64,000 bases of DNA. It comes from Toxoplasma gondii ME49 (Eukaryota; Apicomplexa; Conoidasida; Eucoccidiorida; Sarcocystidae). Shown here one piece after another: positions 39,701 through 52,500 of the stretch (within the stretch, counting starts at the first letter, position 1; each line of letters opens with the position of its first letter). Below the pieces are notes generated by a model, which was given only the letters and a program-made list of their open reading frames with translations, had not been told where the DNA came from and searched no databases. A program made the position numbers and the translations under genes. The stretch is taken from NCBI RefSeq assembly GCF_000006565.2, contig NC_031478.1:4860212-4924211 (forward strand). Direction: 5' to 3'.

Positions 39701-42700
39701 TCCTGCCTTTAAGTTGACGAGAAGGTAAGGGTAGAATCCGCGTCTCTCTTCGGGAGTTAACGGGCTGCAGAAAGACGAGACAGAAAACATGAGCGGCTGC
39801 AGGAAGATGGAGGAAGCCACCTTGCAGTTCCCGGCGACAGTGGCCTTCTGGAAAGGCGTTCGAAAGGAACTCACATGGCAACTCTAGAGTGATAAAGAGG
39901 CGACACGAGTGCGGCAAAAAGCGTTCACGAAAAGGCGGCGTTCCGCTCTCCACTGGCGCAGAGAGAAGCAAGCCAGCATAAAAAGTCAAGATTCCTTCTG
40001 GCTGAGCGTCAGCCTCCTGAGAGGCGAGGACGAAGAAAAAACAGAAGCGCCCGCTCCTTCTCGCTTCCTCTGAAAACAGAACGCCGTTCGTGCCTCGTTC
40101 GCAAGGCCGCGGCTCACACACGCTGCGGCCATGCGGCAGTCGGCAAACGTCGGGAGTCTGAAGGACCGGCACCGAAAGCGGAGGAGCTCCTCGAAACACT
40201 AGAGACTGACTCGACGGCCCGATGTCTTCTTCGACATGTGAGAGAGGGCAAGGCACCGCGTTGCGACGACCGCACGGAGACACGGAAAGCGGGGACAGGT
40301 TTGGCACGGAAGAGTAACTCGAAGCGTTCGCCTGTTTCCGTGGAAGCACAGAAGCCGAACCGTTCTTCTCTGGTACGTGGAAGCGAGACAAAAAACGTCG
40401 GCGTTTGCTCAGCAGAAGAAACGAGGGGAAAACTCTCTCTTCGACAGAAGAAGAAAGCAACCTCCACGCCAAGTGGCAAGACGCCCCAGACGTCCGGCTA
40501 AACATGCACGTAGATATGTATATGTGTATGTATATATCTATGTAGAGAAATGGACATATGCAAATGGATGCATATCTGTGTATGTGGATGCACATAAATG
40601 CAGGAAAGAGGATACCTTGTGTCCCCCTGCGTCTCCATGTTTCGGCGTTTATGTTTGCAGAGTGTTTACGACGCTTTAGAACCTGGAGAAGACATGTGAA
40701 AGCGACTCGCAGAGGGCCAGAAAAGTCGGAGAAAAGGAGACTCACCACTCGTGGAAGTTGTCGGCTTCTTGGCCTGCGGCAGGAGCCTCGTTCATCGCAT
40801 GACGCGTTCTGGTCGAGAGCGAACAGCAGCAAGAACGCATTGAAGGCAGAAGCGAGCCGACGCATGCAAGTTTCTTAGCGAGAAGAGCGACGCACTCGCT
40901 TCAACCGTGAGAGAAAGTCGCACACTGCAGAGGCAGTTCACCGCGTTTCGTCCACTTCATCTGACTGACTTGAAATGGCGGTGCCGCGTTCGCGTTTCCA
41001 GAAGCACCGCCATCTCCAGAGGAGAATGTGAAAGCAGACGCGCGAGGCTGACGCATGCAGATGTCGAGAGAGAGGAATTCGAAACAGACATCCGGAGCAG
41101 GTGAACACACACTGAACAGGAGATACATGTGGAGACGCGCGCATGCGCAGGAGAGAGAGGCAGCTCACTGGACAGACAGCTCGGGTGTCGAAACGAAGAG
41201 ACGCGAAGGCCGCCTCACTCCGGACGCACGGTGAGCGGCCAGCGAGAGCACTCTCCACGCAGGTCCTCTCAGATCCCAGCCGACCAGCGTGTCAACGAGA
41301 AGCTCCTCGCGCCTGGACTCCCGAGCGTCTCCCGTTTTCGTTCGTTTGCATGCAGCGGCGACAGAAAACGCTTACCCTTCGTAGTGGAAAACAGTTGAGG
41401 GGAAGTGCTGCATCAGAAAGTGGAGCGCCTCGATGATGCACACACTCTCTCGCTCGAAAGTGATGGTCAGAGTCCGAGCCTTCTCACGTCGGTCGTCCAA
41501 ACTCTCTGCATGCAGGCGACGCGCCACGAGAGCCGTCGCTTCGCTCGCACCGCGATCTTCCGACTCTGCACCATTTGCCCTCTTCGCCCCACACTCGGGG
41601 AGCGAACGCGCGGAGAGAGGAGCCGTCGCAATTGCGGAGTCCGAATCGAGCGTCGAAGAAGGCTGGCGACGAACGCAAAAGCAGTCGCCGGACTCGAACT
41701 GCTCGCATCGCGCTCTCGGCGTCTCGTCCAGCGAAGAAAGACGCTCTGGAACTGGCGCGTCGGCTCGTGCTGCTGCTGCTGCAGTTCCGCCTTCCCATTC
41801 TCTCGCTCTCGGCGCTTCCCCCTCAGCGACTTCACAGCCAGAAGCAGCCGAAGCGGACGAACAACAAAAAGAGGAAGCAGAAGAGGAGGCAGCAGAAGAG
41901 GAGGCAGCGGCAGGGAGAGAAGAGAGAGAAGGGAAGATGTACATAATGAGGTGCTTTTGAAGGAGTTTTTGAAGGTCGAAGCATCCGTTCCCAGTCATGG
42001 CGATGTGACAGTTTTTTTCAAGGAAAGGAAGCGCGAGCGGCAGCACAGTGTCCATGTCCTTCCACTCCATGCTCCATAGATACACCACGCTGTTGCATGG
42101 ACACTGACAGACGGTTCTGTTTCTTTCGCTCTCGACCTCTTCTCCATCTTCACCCCGTCGGCGTCGGTATCCTGCTCGCGTTTCCTTGCTCTCCACCTCT
42201 TCGTCCTTTGCCTTCCCCGATCCCCGTCGTTCCTGGAAGAAGACCTGCCTGCTCTCCGGCGAAACCGCGCGATTGCCTCTGCGTCCGCTGCGCTGTTCCG
42301 TCCGCTCTTCTCTTCGCTCTCGCGATTCTCTCTGCAGCCTCCGCGGGTCTCTGTCGCGACGCCACCCATCGCGCTGGCTGGTCTCCATGCAGCGCGAGCA
42401 AGGGAGAGAGTGCTCGAGTCGCTGCACCTCCGCTCCGGGAAGCACAGAGGCGAGAACTGCGTGGACGAAGTCCTTCTGTCTCTGTTGGACGCGGTCCAGC
42501 GGTTCGGCCTTGGAGAGCCTCTCCGAGTCACTCTGCCTCTCCAAGAGGGCAGGCGAACCATCAGAAGAAGAGAGAGGAGGAGAAGAGACAGAAGAAGACG
42601 AAAAAGGACAGGAAGCCGCAGGAGAAGGAGCAGAGACTCTCCTCGGTGTACTGGGAGCTGTGGCGACAGAGACGACGCGGACGGTGCAAGCCGTGACGTC

Positions 42701-42721
42701 GACGCCCAGCGAATTCCCCAT
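33739..42721 (-). CDS. PanK2: Pantothenate kinase-like protein, type II (PanK2)
   Basis: Six exons join in phase: 42721-41376, 39764-39045, 38493-37110, 36334-36237, 35480-35376 and 34987-33739, giving about 1,633 residues. The eukaryotic PanK core is recognisable in order: GVDVTACTVRVV (residue 5 on), MTGNGCFDLQKLL (about 240), FERESVCIIEALHFL (about 421), YPYLLVNLKAGVS (460-472), GGSTIGGATFMGL (about 675), LVRDIYGGSYDAIGLKSS (about 717), SLLTLMSFNVAQQAYL and FLGALGASL. Large insertions interrupt it: Ser/Arg-rich in exon 1, an octapeptide array (about 508-626), a 380-residue acidic block in exon 3, and a 400-residue Ser/Pro C-terminal tail. Pantothenate kinase does the first step of coenzyme A synthesis. 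Glycines of the nucleotide loops are replaced (DIGG, TGGGA and GSGVS equivalents), so this chain is probably a non-catalytic or half-site subunit. Toxoplasma PanK1 and PanK2 are reported to work as one heteromeric complex. The symbol rests on this resemblance. Confidence 0.9.
39232..39588 (-). repeat. In-frame 24-bp minisatellite (about 14-15 copies) inside PanK2 exon 2
   Basis: Near-perfect tandem copies of a 24-base unit (plus strand gagacgagg[ag]agaacaggaagcgc with few variant positions). On the coding strand they give octapeptides of the type SRASCSPS / SRASCSSS / SRVSCSSS. Since 24 is a multiple of three, copy-number change keeps the frame. Several other frames across the block are also open, which yields artefactual Glu/Arg-rich frames on the plus strand. 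Confidence 0.95.
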
Positions 42722-45322
42722 GGTTTTCTAAGCAGAAAGAAGAGTTGGAGCCAAACACTACCTTGCATGCATCGCGCCTCACCACGACGCCCGCATCCTC
42801 GCACCCGAAAAGCGCGCGCAAGTGTACATACAGCTGAGCACGCCAGTCCTTCGGCGCTTGAGGTGTATCTGCATGCTGTCTCGACACCGCGGATTCGAGC
42901 CTGCGAAGCGCGCCGCCGCTGCGACAGGAAAGCCTGTAAAGTGGAAGTCCTGGAAAATTGAAGACGACGGGGGCGGCTGGCAAACTGTTGCAGAATGCAC
43001 AGGAGCCGAGGAAAAGGAAGATCGGACACAGCGGCAGAGAAGCGAGAAGACAGAGAGAGGAGAAGGACACAGAAATGGACGAGTGGGGACAACCGAGAAG
43101 GAGAAAGGGGGCGCGATTAGAGGACGGAAGCAGACATCCTGTGAGAACTGCACGGACGAGACTTGGCGAGATTCACAAACGCGCGAAGGAACAGCGCGAG
43201 ACGAAGAAAAACAAGGTGGACATGGACCGAACGGTGCCAAGAAGAGAAATAAGAGAAGAACGACCCAGAAGCAGAAGAGAACGCAGTGACTACGAGGAGA
43301 AGGAGAAGAAGACTTTGCAGCAGGAGACACTGGAAGGAGACAAAGCAGGACAAGCAACGAGAGAGAGTCTCCAACACACACACACCAGCACGAAGACACG
43401 GAACGGTGAGCCACAGAGGAATGACAAGGAAGACCGAGTTAGAAAGGAGTAGGAGAAGAAGGGAGAGAAAAAGAGAGGAATCAAACAAGAGAAAGAGAGG
43501 AAGGGGGAAAAAGAAAGACGACGGAGGAGAGGACGACACAGGCGAAGAGAAGAAGAGAGCGGAGCTGGAAGAAGATCGCGATTTTCGGAAGGACGTGAGT
43601 TCGTCTCTGTTTCATCGCGATGGAGAACAAACGACAGAAGTTCGTCTGTCAAAGGCAGCGACGAAGTCTTCCTCTGGAGACGCGGATCGCGAGAGCAGCT
43701 TGTGCAGTTTCTTTTCTCTTTTTCTCGAATTCAGCGAAAAAAGAATTCAACAAGAGTGCAAGACTTCTCAACGGACGCTCACCACCGTCGGCGGAAGATC
43801 TTGCGAATTGTCGCCGAGAGCGAGCATGTTCGCGAAAAAGGAGCCGGTTGCGAAGAGCTGCAGCGACAGAAGCACCGACCAAAAAGGCTGTGTCTCGTAG
43901 CTGCATGCAGGCTGGCGAAACTCTCCTGTCTCGAGAAAAGTCCTTTTGCTTGTCGCCGCCTCCAAAGCTCTTTTCTCTGCAGTACACACTTCCTTCCGGC
44001 TTTCGGTGTACGTCCACCCGGGAGCACCCGTTTGCGCCGCAGCACGATTCTGCGTGGAGGGACTCCGCGATTTCTTGGCTTTTCTCTGCTGGGAAACCGG
44101 CCGCTTCTTCGCTGGTTGCGAGGGACGGAGATCTCCAGAAAAGAGACAACTTTGCGCTCCAGATTCTTCGTCCTCTTCTCCGATTAGCAATTGTCCTTCG
44201 CTCTCATCGCGTCGTGGTGTCTTTTTATCTCCTCGCACCAGGGTCGCCCAACAGGACGGAGCGAGTTTCTTCCGGTCCGTGTCTTGCTGGATTTGCCATA
44301 CGATCCGCGAGACTCGTCCGTTCTTCTTCTTCTTCTGTCGAGTTCTTCATTTTCACCTTGACCTTTTCCTCCTTCTTCCCTCCTTCAGTTTTTCGTCCTT
44401 TTTTCGTCTCTCACGAAGTTCCTCACGTGACTTTCCTCGCCAGATGTCCACTCGCTGGCGGACACCCGAAGCAGAGAATTTCGTTTGTTCGTGTTTTCTT
44501 CGCATCTGTTCTCGACGCGCTTCTCTAGACCCTCTGCGTTCTCCCTCTGGACTCTTCTTTTTCTGAGCGTTTCTCGTTCCTCCCGCCCTGCTCTCGCTTT
44601 TTCACCGTTCTTGTGTCGTTCGTCTTTCACTCCCGTTTGCTTCTCTCTCGTCCTTCTTCGTCTCTGCACCCCCCTGCTTTTCCCTCCACTTCTGCATCTC
44701 TTTTCTTTTCTCCGTCTCCTCTCCTGTCTTTTACCGTTCAAGGATTCTCTCTGTGCCTTCTTCTTCTCCATAGGCGGGAAATCACCTGCGAGGCGCTCGT
44801 CTCGCTTCTCGCTCGCGTCTCTCTCCCCTCGCTCTTCGCTTCCTTTGTTCCCTTTCGTTTCTCTCTGCTTCTCTCTCTTGTCCTTCTGTCGTGTTTTTTG
44901 CTTCCAGTGGTCTTTTCCTGCCTTCCGCTGTCTCCTCTCTGTCTCTGCTTCGTCTGTCCTCTCCCGCTCTCCTCTCCGACGCGGAAAAAACGCGTGGATC
45001 GGCGCACTGCACAAACTCCTGGAAAAAAACTCTCTCACTCCCGCGTTTGCCTCGTGTGAGTTCTCTCTCTCCTCGACACAGAGGGAGCGAGCGAGCAAGA
45101 CACACGCCGAGGAGGGAGGAGAGAAAGAAGGAGGAACCAGACAAGGGGAGACAACGGCCAGCTGTGTAGCGTCGGAGAAGAACCGCGAAGAAAGAGAGTG
45201 GATCGAGAACGGGAAGAGAACGAAGACAACGAGAACGACAACGAGAAGGATAACGAGAAGGAAAACGACACAGGAAAACACAGCATTCAACGCTATCGTC
45301 GGCCTCATTCGACTCTTTGACA
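42722..45322. promoter_or_regulatory. Shared 5' region between PanK2 (-) and HID1 (+)
   Basis: No coding exon was supported in this 2.6 kb. From 42,722 to about 43,680 the plus strand is purine-rich (minus pyrimidine-rich), fitting a PanK2 leader. From about 44,290 to 45,060 the plus strand is a strong TCT/CTC-rich tract, fitting the HID1 leader. The switch, and probably the bidirectional promoter, is near 43,700-44,250. Confidence 0.5.
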
Positions 45323-45673
45323 ATGGGGAACGCAGACAGCAAATCGCGCGGAGATCTTCAACTCTTCAATCTCCTTCAGATTGCAAACGACGGAGGCAAG
45401 GATGACCGCGAAGAAGGCTCTCAATCTCCGCAGGTAAGTTACCACCATCACGTTTTTCTCCATTCAGTTTCATAAAAACGACATATCTGAATGCATGCAT
45501 CCATATGTCTGTTTCATGTGTGTGCTTCTCTAACTCTTCCTTTCTCTCGCGGTATGCATTTCCTGCCACGGCCTCCTGTCTCCAGGTCTAGATTTATATG
45601 GCGACGAGCGTCGGTGTCGATCGATGTATGTGGAGATATGCACATCCAGAGACGCATACGGAACTATTTATTT

Positions 45674-45708
<35 letters not shown>

Positions 45709-47841
45709 TATCTTTGTGCGTGTATGTACATGCACGATTTGTTTACATCGTGTGCAGTTTTTCGAGGATACCACGTTGTGTTCTTTGTTCCGCCTCATCT
45801 GCTTTGTTCCTCTCCGTTTTTCGTTTCTCCTCTTTCCGTCGATTTTCCTCCACCTCTGGACCCCGCAGGTCTCCTCGTCGTGTTCTCCTCTCGCCTCGTT
45901 CTTTTCCCTTTTTGTTGCGGCTTTTTTGCTGCGTTTCTCTCTCCCTTGGTGGTCAAACGCAGCTGCAGAGTTGTCTTCCCGCTCGTGGTTTGTCCGAAGT
46001 TCTCATGAAAACGATTTCAGTGGACAGCTGGGCCGCTGTGCATCCAGGACGTTTGTTTCTCTCTTTTCAGAGGTCACTCGAGTTCTTGCTTCCTCTTTAT
46101 TCCTTCCTGATTCATCAAGCGAGGATGCGAACATGTTTCTCTGCAGCGCCGCCTCCAGGACTTCTTGGAAGGGAACTTGACGGCGACGGAGGCTCAAGAC
46201 GGTTTAGGGACGCGAGAAGAAATTCTGCGAACGGCGCAGCACTACCCAGACGCTGTCGCGAAGCTCATTGCTCAGGTGTGTTGTCTTCTTTTCCTCTGCT
46301 CATCCCTTTCTTCGTCCTCTGTTTTTCTGTTCTTCTCTTGCTCTTCTTTTCGTCGTTCCTTTCCTTTTTCTGTCTCCTGTCTCTCTCGCGCATTCGTACG
46401 GAGTGTCGCTGTCGCTCGCCTGCCACACACATCTCTTCTCTCCAACGTGATGCGAAACAGCTTTCTGCATCGCTCTCTTTTCTAAAATACTTTCTTTGAG
46501 GACGCGTCTCTCTCTTTGATGAGGTCTTGTTGCTCCCGTGATTTCTCAAAACATGCTTTTTTAAAACGCGTGCAGAGACACTTTGTTTAATGCAGGCTCT
46601 TTCCTCTTTCTTCCTCTTCAACTCCACCCGCCTCAACGTCCGTCGCCTCTGTTTTTTTTCTCGCTTTCCCTCCTTCACTTCCTTCCTGTATTTTCAACGC
46701 TGGAACTCGTGGAAGACAGATACATCTTTGAAACTCCCCTTCCCGTTCGCTTTTCTCCCTCGTCATGCGTTCCTGTGATTCTCTTCGTGCTCTTCTCCTC
46801 GGCTCCTCTTTCCGAGCCTGTCAAACGTTGACTCCGTGCTTCGTTCTGTTCCTTTCGTTGTTCGTCTTGGCATGCACTTTTATCTCGCTGTGCTTCCTCT
46901 GCGTTTCTCGGCTCCCTTGTCCAGCCTGGAGCTCCCTTTTCGCTCGCTGTTTCTCTGTTCTTCGTCGTTGCATGCAGCTGGTGGAGATTTGCGTGGAGAC
47001 GGCCGACCGCGTTTCCCAGCAGTCCATCACGCCCTCTCAGTCGAGCACTTTGTTGACGACAACGCGTTTGCTGTCGCGACTCGTGCCTATTCTTTTGGAA
47101 GACTCTGCCTTGGAACAAAAAATTTTCTGGACTCCTCTCTTCCCTCTCTCGTCCGACGAGAACCTCGTCTCGGGTGGCTCCTCTCCGGCTGCGGCCGCCG
47201 GCGACCGAGAGGGAAAAGAGAAAAACTCGCGCCTCTCCGAGGATCGAGAACGGGGGCGACTGTTGCAGCCAGGAGAGAAGGAAGGAGACGTTGACGAGGA
47301 AGCGAGTCGAGAGGACAGGAAACGAGAAGCAGACGAAGAAAGCCAAGACGAGAGGAAGCAAAGCTTCGAGGGAGAGAGGCGGACAGACTCGCGGATGAGC
47401 TCAGTGGCCTCGGGAGTTTTGTCGCAGACGAGCTCGAGGTGCACTCCCGTGTTGCTGGGAAACGAGGTTGTCAATCTTCTTTTTCGTCTGCTCTTTCTGC
47501 GAGGTTTCACGGTCGTCTTCCCTGGAGCTCCTCTGTCGCGAGAAGAACTGTCGGCGCTGCCTAAACACAAAGTGGATTTCCGACTTCTATGGGCAGGCGG
47601 CATTGGTGCTGCGCCTGAAGCGGGAGCGAAACCTCCTGCGGGGATCGCGAGAAACCGAGCCGAGGTCGTCAACTGCCTCGTCGCCTGCTTCGCAGGGCCT
47701 CTCTACAGCGTAAGGCTCCAAACTTCCAAGAACGCGCAAAAAGGCATCTTCTGGCCAGTGCGTCAAACGCCGCGACTTCCATAGACATATGTGTGTTTCA
47801 TGTATACATCAATATGCATACATATACATACACACATACAC

Positions 47842-47874
<33 letters not shown>

Positions 47875-48784
47875 TAGATAGAGAGGTGCAGAGATGCGGG
47901 TGGGTGTCCATGTTAGATAACTTGAGAGAAACCGATATGCGAATCCTCACAGCGTATATCCGTTCAGGGGAGATAAATTTTACGTATATCTCAATATATA
48001 TATATATATATATATGTACATATACATATATATATATATATGCATCTCTCTCTCCCTATGTATATATATATATACGCCTGCCTTTGCGGAGCCCCATTAT
48101 GTTAGAAAGGAGAATCGATTCTAAGTGAGGTGAATAATGTCCAAAAAAGTGACGTTTGTATCTTTGCGTGCGACGCCAAGAAGACGGAAAAGCTTGTTCC
48201 CCTCTTCTTTTCGAAGGCACGAGATCCAGGACGCGTGCATGCAGTTCCTCTGTTTCCGGCGATTCCCGTTCTGTACGTGTTGAGGTTCGGCGAATCTGTC
48301 GGAAGAGGCTTGTGTGTCTTTTTTTCTTTTTTTTCCTTATTTTTTCAGACCGTGGATGAGTACCAACTTCGGGTGCCGACATGGATTCGTGTAGCTACCG
48401 CAGGCAATGCCCCGTACACTGCCAATTTATTTTGTTCCCTTCTCTCTGTCGTCTGTTCGACGGATACGTCGACCAGAGGCGTTTTCGTAAGTGTCGTTTT
48501 TTCATTTGTTGCTTTCTCTCGGTGCCTTGTCATCTTCTCCCTCTCGTTTCTTTCCTCCTCTCTCCGTTCTTCTCTCATGCTTCCTCTCTGTCCTTCCCCT
48601 TCCTGCGTCTTCTCTTCTCCTCCGTACTATTTCTCGTCTACTTCCTCCGTTTCTACGCCCTCTCTTCATCTCGCTTCGTCTTTCTTTGCGTCTACATCTC
48701 TCTGTTCAATTCTTGTGCATATCCTGTTTCTGTGAATGTACACCTACGTGACAAGGCTTTCTATACTTGTCGATGCATGCATAC

Positions 48785-48832
<48 letters not shown>

Positions 48833-49561
48833 ATTTATAAATATAATAAATTAGTGCTGAAAGCTTTCCGTCTGCCGACTTTGCGGACCTTCGACACGGA
48901 TTTTCAGGCACCTTCTTGTATCTCTTCCTCTCCACTTTTCTGATGTGACAAGAACCTTCCCTCTCTACTTTTCTATCTGCTGACCTTCTCATTCATACAT
49001 GTCTATTTCCATTCATCAATCGATTGATCTATCTATCTGTATATCTGTATCTCTGTATCTCTTTCTACCACAATCTCTCTTTCAGTCTCTGTCTCTCTCT
49101 CTATCTCTCGCTCTGTCTGTTTAATATGTGCATTTGTACTTATTTTTGTCACATCTTCATGCTGATCCTCCAGTCGCCGCCTCTCTCTGTCGGCGTTTGT
49201 TTCTCCCCAGGGCATCTTTGGAAATGCAGAAGTGAAGGACATGGTCTCTTCAGCTTTGCAGCTTCTCGTCATTCTCCTCGACTTCAACGTCGGGGTCTTT
49301 GTTCTTCCCGATGGTAAAACGGAAGTCTCTGCTTTTCTGGCGTCTCAAAAGCGGTTCCCGTCGTCCACTCTCTCTTTCTGCGCCGATCGTGTTTGTCGGC
49401 AAAGTGCACTCTTCTTCATTTGTGCGACCCTCACTGCTTTCTATAAACTCTCTCCTACCTTATATCGACGCACATCTCGACGTATATATATATATATATA
49501 TATATGTACATATATGTACATTTGTATAGGTGCATTGATATACATGTATACGTGCATGTAC

Positions 49562-49593
<32 letters not shown>

Positions 49594-52500
49594 TTATAAT
49601 ATATATATATATGTATATTTATAATATATATATATATGTATAGTGTATATAGTATATATATGTCTCCAAGTGTGTGTTTCTATCAACATACCTTTCTCTG
49701 TGTACGACTACAAAGGCGTGCTTGTGTGTGTATGCTTTTGCGTAGGCACGGAGGAGACAGAAGGCGCGAAAGGGGAGAAGGGAGGCAGGTGAGTGTTGAT
49801 TTGTTTGAGAATTCTTTTTCAGAGTTTCTCTTCCCTCGGTGTCTCAACGGAGTTTCCGGGTTCGGGTCTGCGTTGACGCAGCAGAAGAACTTTCGAAAGA
49901 GATGTCTTCGATCGCATTTAAGACTGGGGGTTCCACTGCCATGTTGTTCAAGTGAAATCGGAAGAAAATACGAAACGTTTCGCCTTCCTCGTGATAGGGC
50001 GCAACAACAAGATCGGAGATGGTGGAATCACCGTCGAAGTGGAGAACGCAGAGAGCGGACAGTCTTCTCCTGCAAGTCTGTTTGTAGTGGAAGGATGTCC
50101 CTATATCGTTTCACATATGTTCAGGAGGAACTCACCTGCCCTTCGGAACGTCTTCCGCAGCATGCTTTCTGGAGTCCATCGACCTGAGGAGTTGGACTTC
50201 ATTTTCGACGGACTAACGCACCATCTTGCGAGTGCCGCCTCTCGCTCGCGAACGAGTTCCGTCTCCGAGAAACCGGTGCGAAAACGCAAACTTCCTCTTG
50301 CATTTCGCGTGAAAAGTCCTCATTTTCTGGAAACTGCGAACGCTCGAAGCAAGGATGAAACTCTGTGGAGAGTAAAAGGTCAAAATGCACAAGAAACGGA
50401 ACAGACACGACCGGTGCTCTATGCGCCGGACACTGGCGTTGAGCGGCTGCGTTCAGCGAATACGCGTGCGACTCGACAGCAGAACTCGTTCTTAGATTTT
50501 AGAAGAATCAACCAATTTGCAATTAACCCAGCAGCGGTAATAAAGGGATTTGCGACTCTTCGAGCGCACCCACTCCAAGTTCCGTGAAAACGAGAAATGA
50601 CAACTCTTCCACGGTCGATGAACGAAGCGCGGAGATGCACATGCGGTCTTCGCGTCTCGGTCTGCCCGTGGTTGCTTGGTTGCGCTTTCAAGTGTTTCTG
50701 AAAGTCCAGCGTGAAGAACGAAAACGTACATTTCACTTTCTCCTCTCGTTCGCCCTGGCAGCGTGCTGCTCCTGCGAGACTCACATGATGGAGTCTCGCA
50801 GCTGTCGCTTTGTCATCTCAGCTCGGCAAAAAGCGGTTTCTGTCTCTCCTCGCTAGTCGCAAAATGGCATTTGCGTGTGACAGACAGATTTGGAGAGCTC
50901 CTCCGCTCTCCCCGCTCTCCTGGCGGTTGTTGATTTCCTGTCTTCGCTGAAGTCCGACGCCCGGGGAGTGCGGCGGGTGTATCCATGTGTGTTTTCGTTT
51001 TCCGAGTCCTGCGTTCTCCCACCGTTCGAGAAGAAATATTCTCTCTTCTTTCCGCGGGAGATGCTTCTCTGTTTGTCGCTGTAGATGCTCAGTGCTCGTT
51101 CCTCTCGGCTGTCTTTGTGTAGGACTTATTCTGCGAGCAACTCCTCATTCTCACATGGCACCTCCTCACCTTGAATGGCGTAAGTGGGGAAACGATCTTT
51201 GGTGGACGGCCTTGGGGTCATGCCCGCATTCGCGAGCTGAGGTGCCAACCTCTCAGCGAAGAAGCGGTTCTCCACAGACACAGCGGCCAGGCGTCCTTCT
51301 TCACCCTCTTCTCGACAGTCGGGGATCGCACCTGCGCAGATCCACCTGAATCGTCACGGCCGCACAAGTATTGCACAGGTCTGTGTCTGTGCGGCATCGA
51401 ACCTTTGTCCGGGCAATCGTTTTTCTCTGTCGTTCTTGCGACTCTTTCAGCATTTTCTCCGCCACGTTTGCTCACGCCGTGGAGCTGACGCGTTGCTGCG
51501 GCCTTTGATCGCTCTGCTTCTCGACGCCTCCTTCTTCATTCATCGGCGCCCGACCCCACAGACGCACGATGCGAGGCCCTTGGCGGAGACAAGAGACAGC
51601 CTGTCTCCCTCCACGAACGGAGGCAGCCTGCTCGCGAACGACGGCGCGGAGTCTCCGTCGTCTTCGAGTCCTGCAGAAGCTGCGACTGCGCTCTCTCGCA
51701 TTGGTTTGCTTCACATGTGTTCCTTTATTCTCCTTGTTCTCTCCTCTGGTACGCTTCCGGACTCCGTTTCTTTCTCTTCTGTCCGTTTCGCGTTCCGTAC
51801 TTCTCCCTGTTCTCTCGTTTTGTTGAGGGACTGCGTCCCTGCTCGTTCTTTTCTCAACGTGTGGTTCCTTTCTCCGGAGCCGGTGGATGTTCCTTCGATG
51901 CAGAGATACAGGCTCCTCGGTCGCCTGCATCGCTTTTTTCTTGGAATGTTGGTGGCTTTTGACGGGGGTCACTCCTTTCACAGACTCAGACTGTCGGCGA
52001 CGAGAGCCTTTTCCTTCTCCCGGCTTCCCGGCTGCCCTCGTACTCCAGACCTGCCGAGTGTGATTTACCAAGTTTATCTCGGCTCGTTCGGTGGTCCTTT
52101 GCGGTAGAAAAAGGCGCTTCTCGTTGTGCTGCTCCGCCCTCGCTTCTCTTTTTCTCGTTCTGCCTTCTCCTGTCAGAGGGGTGTCTTCGCGCTTTTGTGG
52201 CGTTAGGTCCTCTTTGACTTCAGGGGACAAAGCAAGTCGCTCTCTGTTTCAGCTTTTGTTTTTTCTCCTCGCTCTTCTCCGCCACGTCGCTCTTTGCGTT
52301 TGCAGAAAGAGATTTCGCTGTGCGTCTGAACGAACCGTTCCTCGGAAAGGCCCCAGCTGACATCCCCGTTTTCCAGGGAAGCTACGCTGACCTTCTGTGC
52401 CTCGCGGTCCACAGAGTTGTCATGGACGCTACGGGGGTAAGTGGAGAGATCTTTGCGGAGATGGTATGCGCCTTGGAGACTGAAAGACAACTCGAAAACA

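Noticed and set aside
39687..40865. A 392-codon minus-strand open frame
   Set aside because: It spans PanK2 intron 1 and overlaps exon 2 in the wrong frame. Only a short part is kept as a possible alternative exon.
49804..49963. An extra HID1 exon after the 43-nt microexon
   Set aside because: A decent acceptor (ttttcag) exists, but the frame stops shortly afterwards. Joining the microexon directly to 50125 keeps phase and HID1 colinearity.
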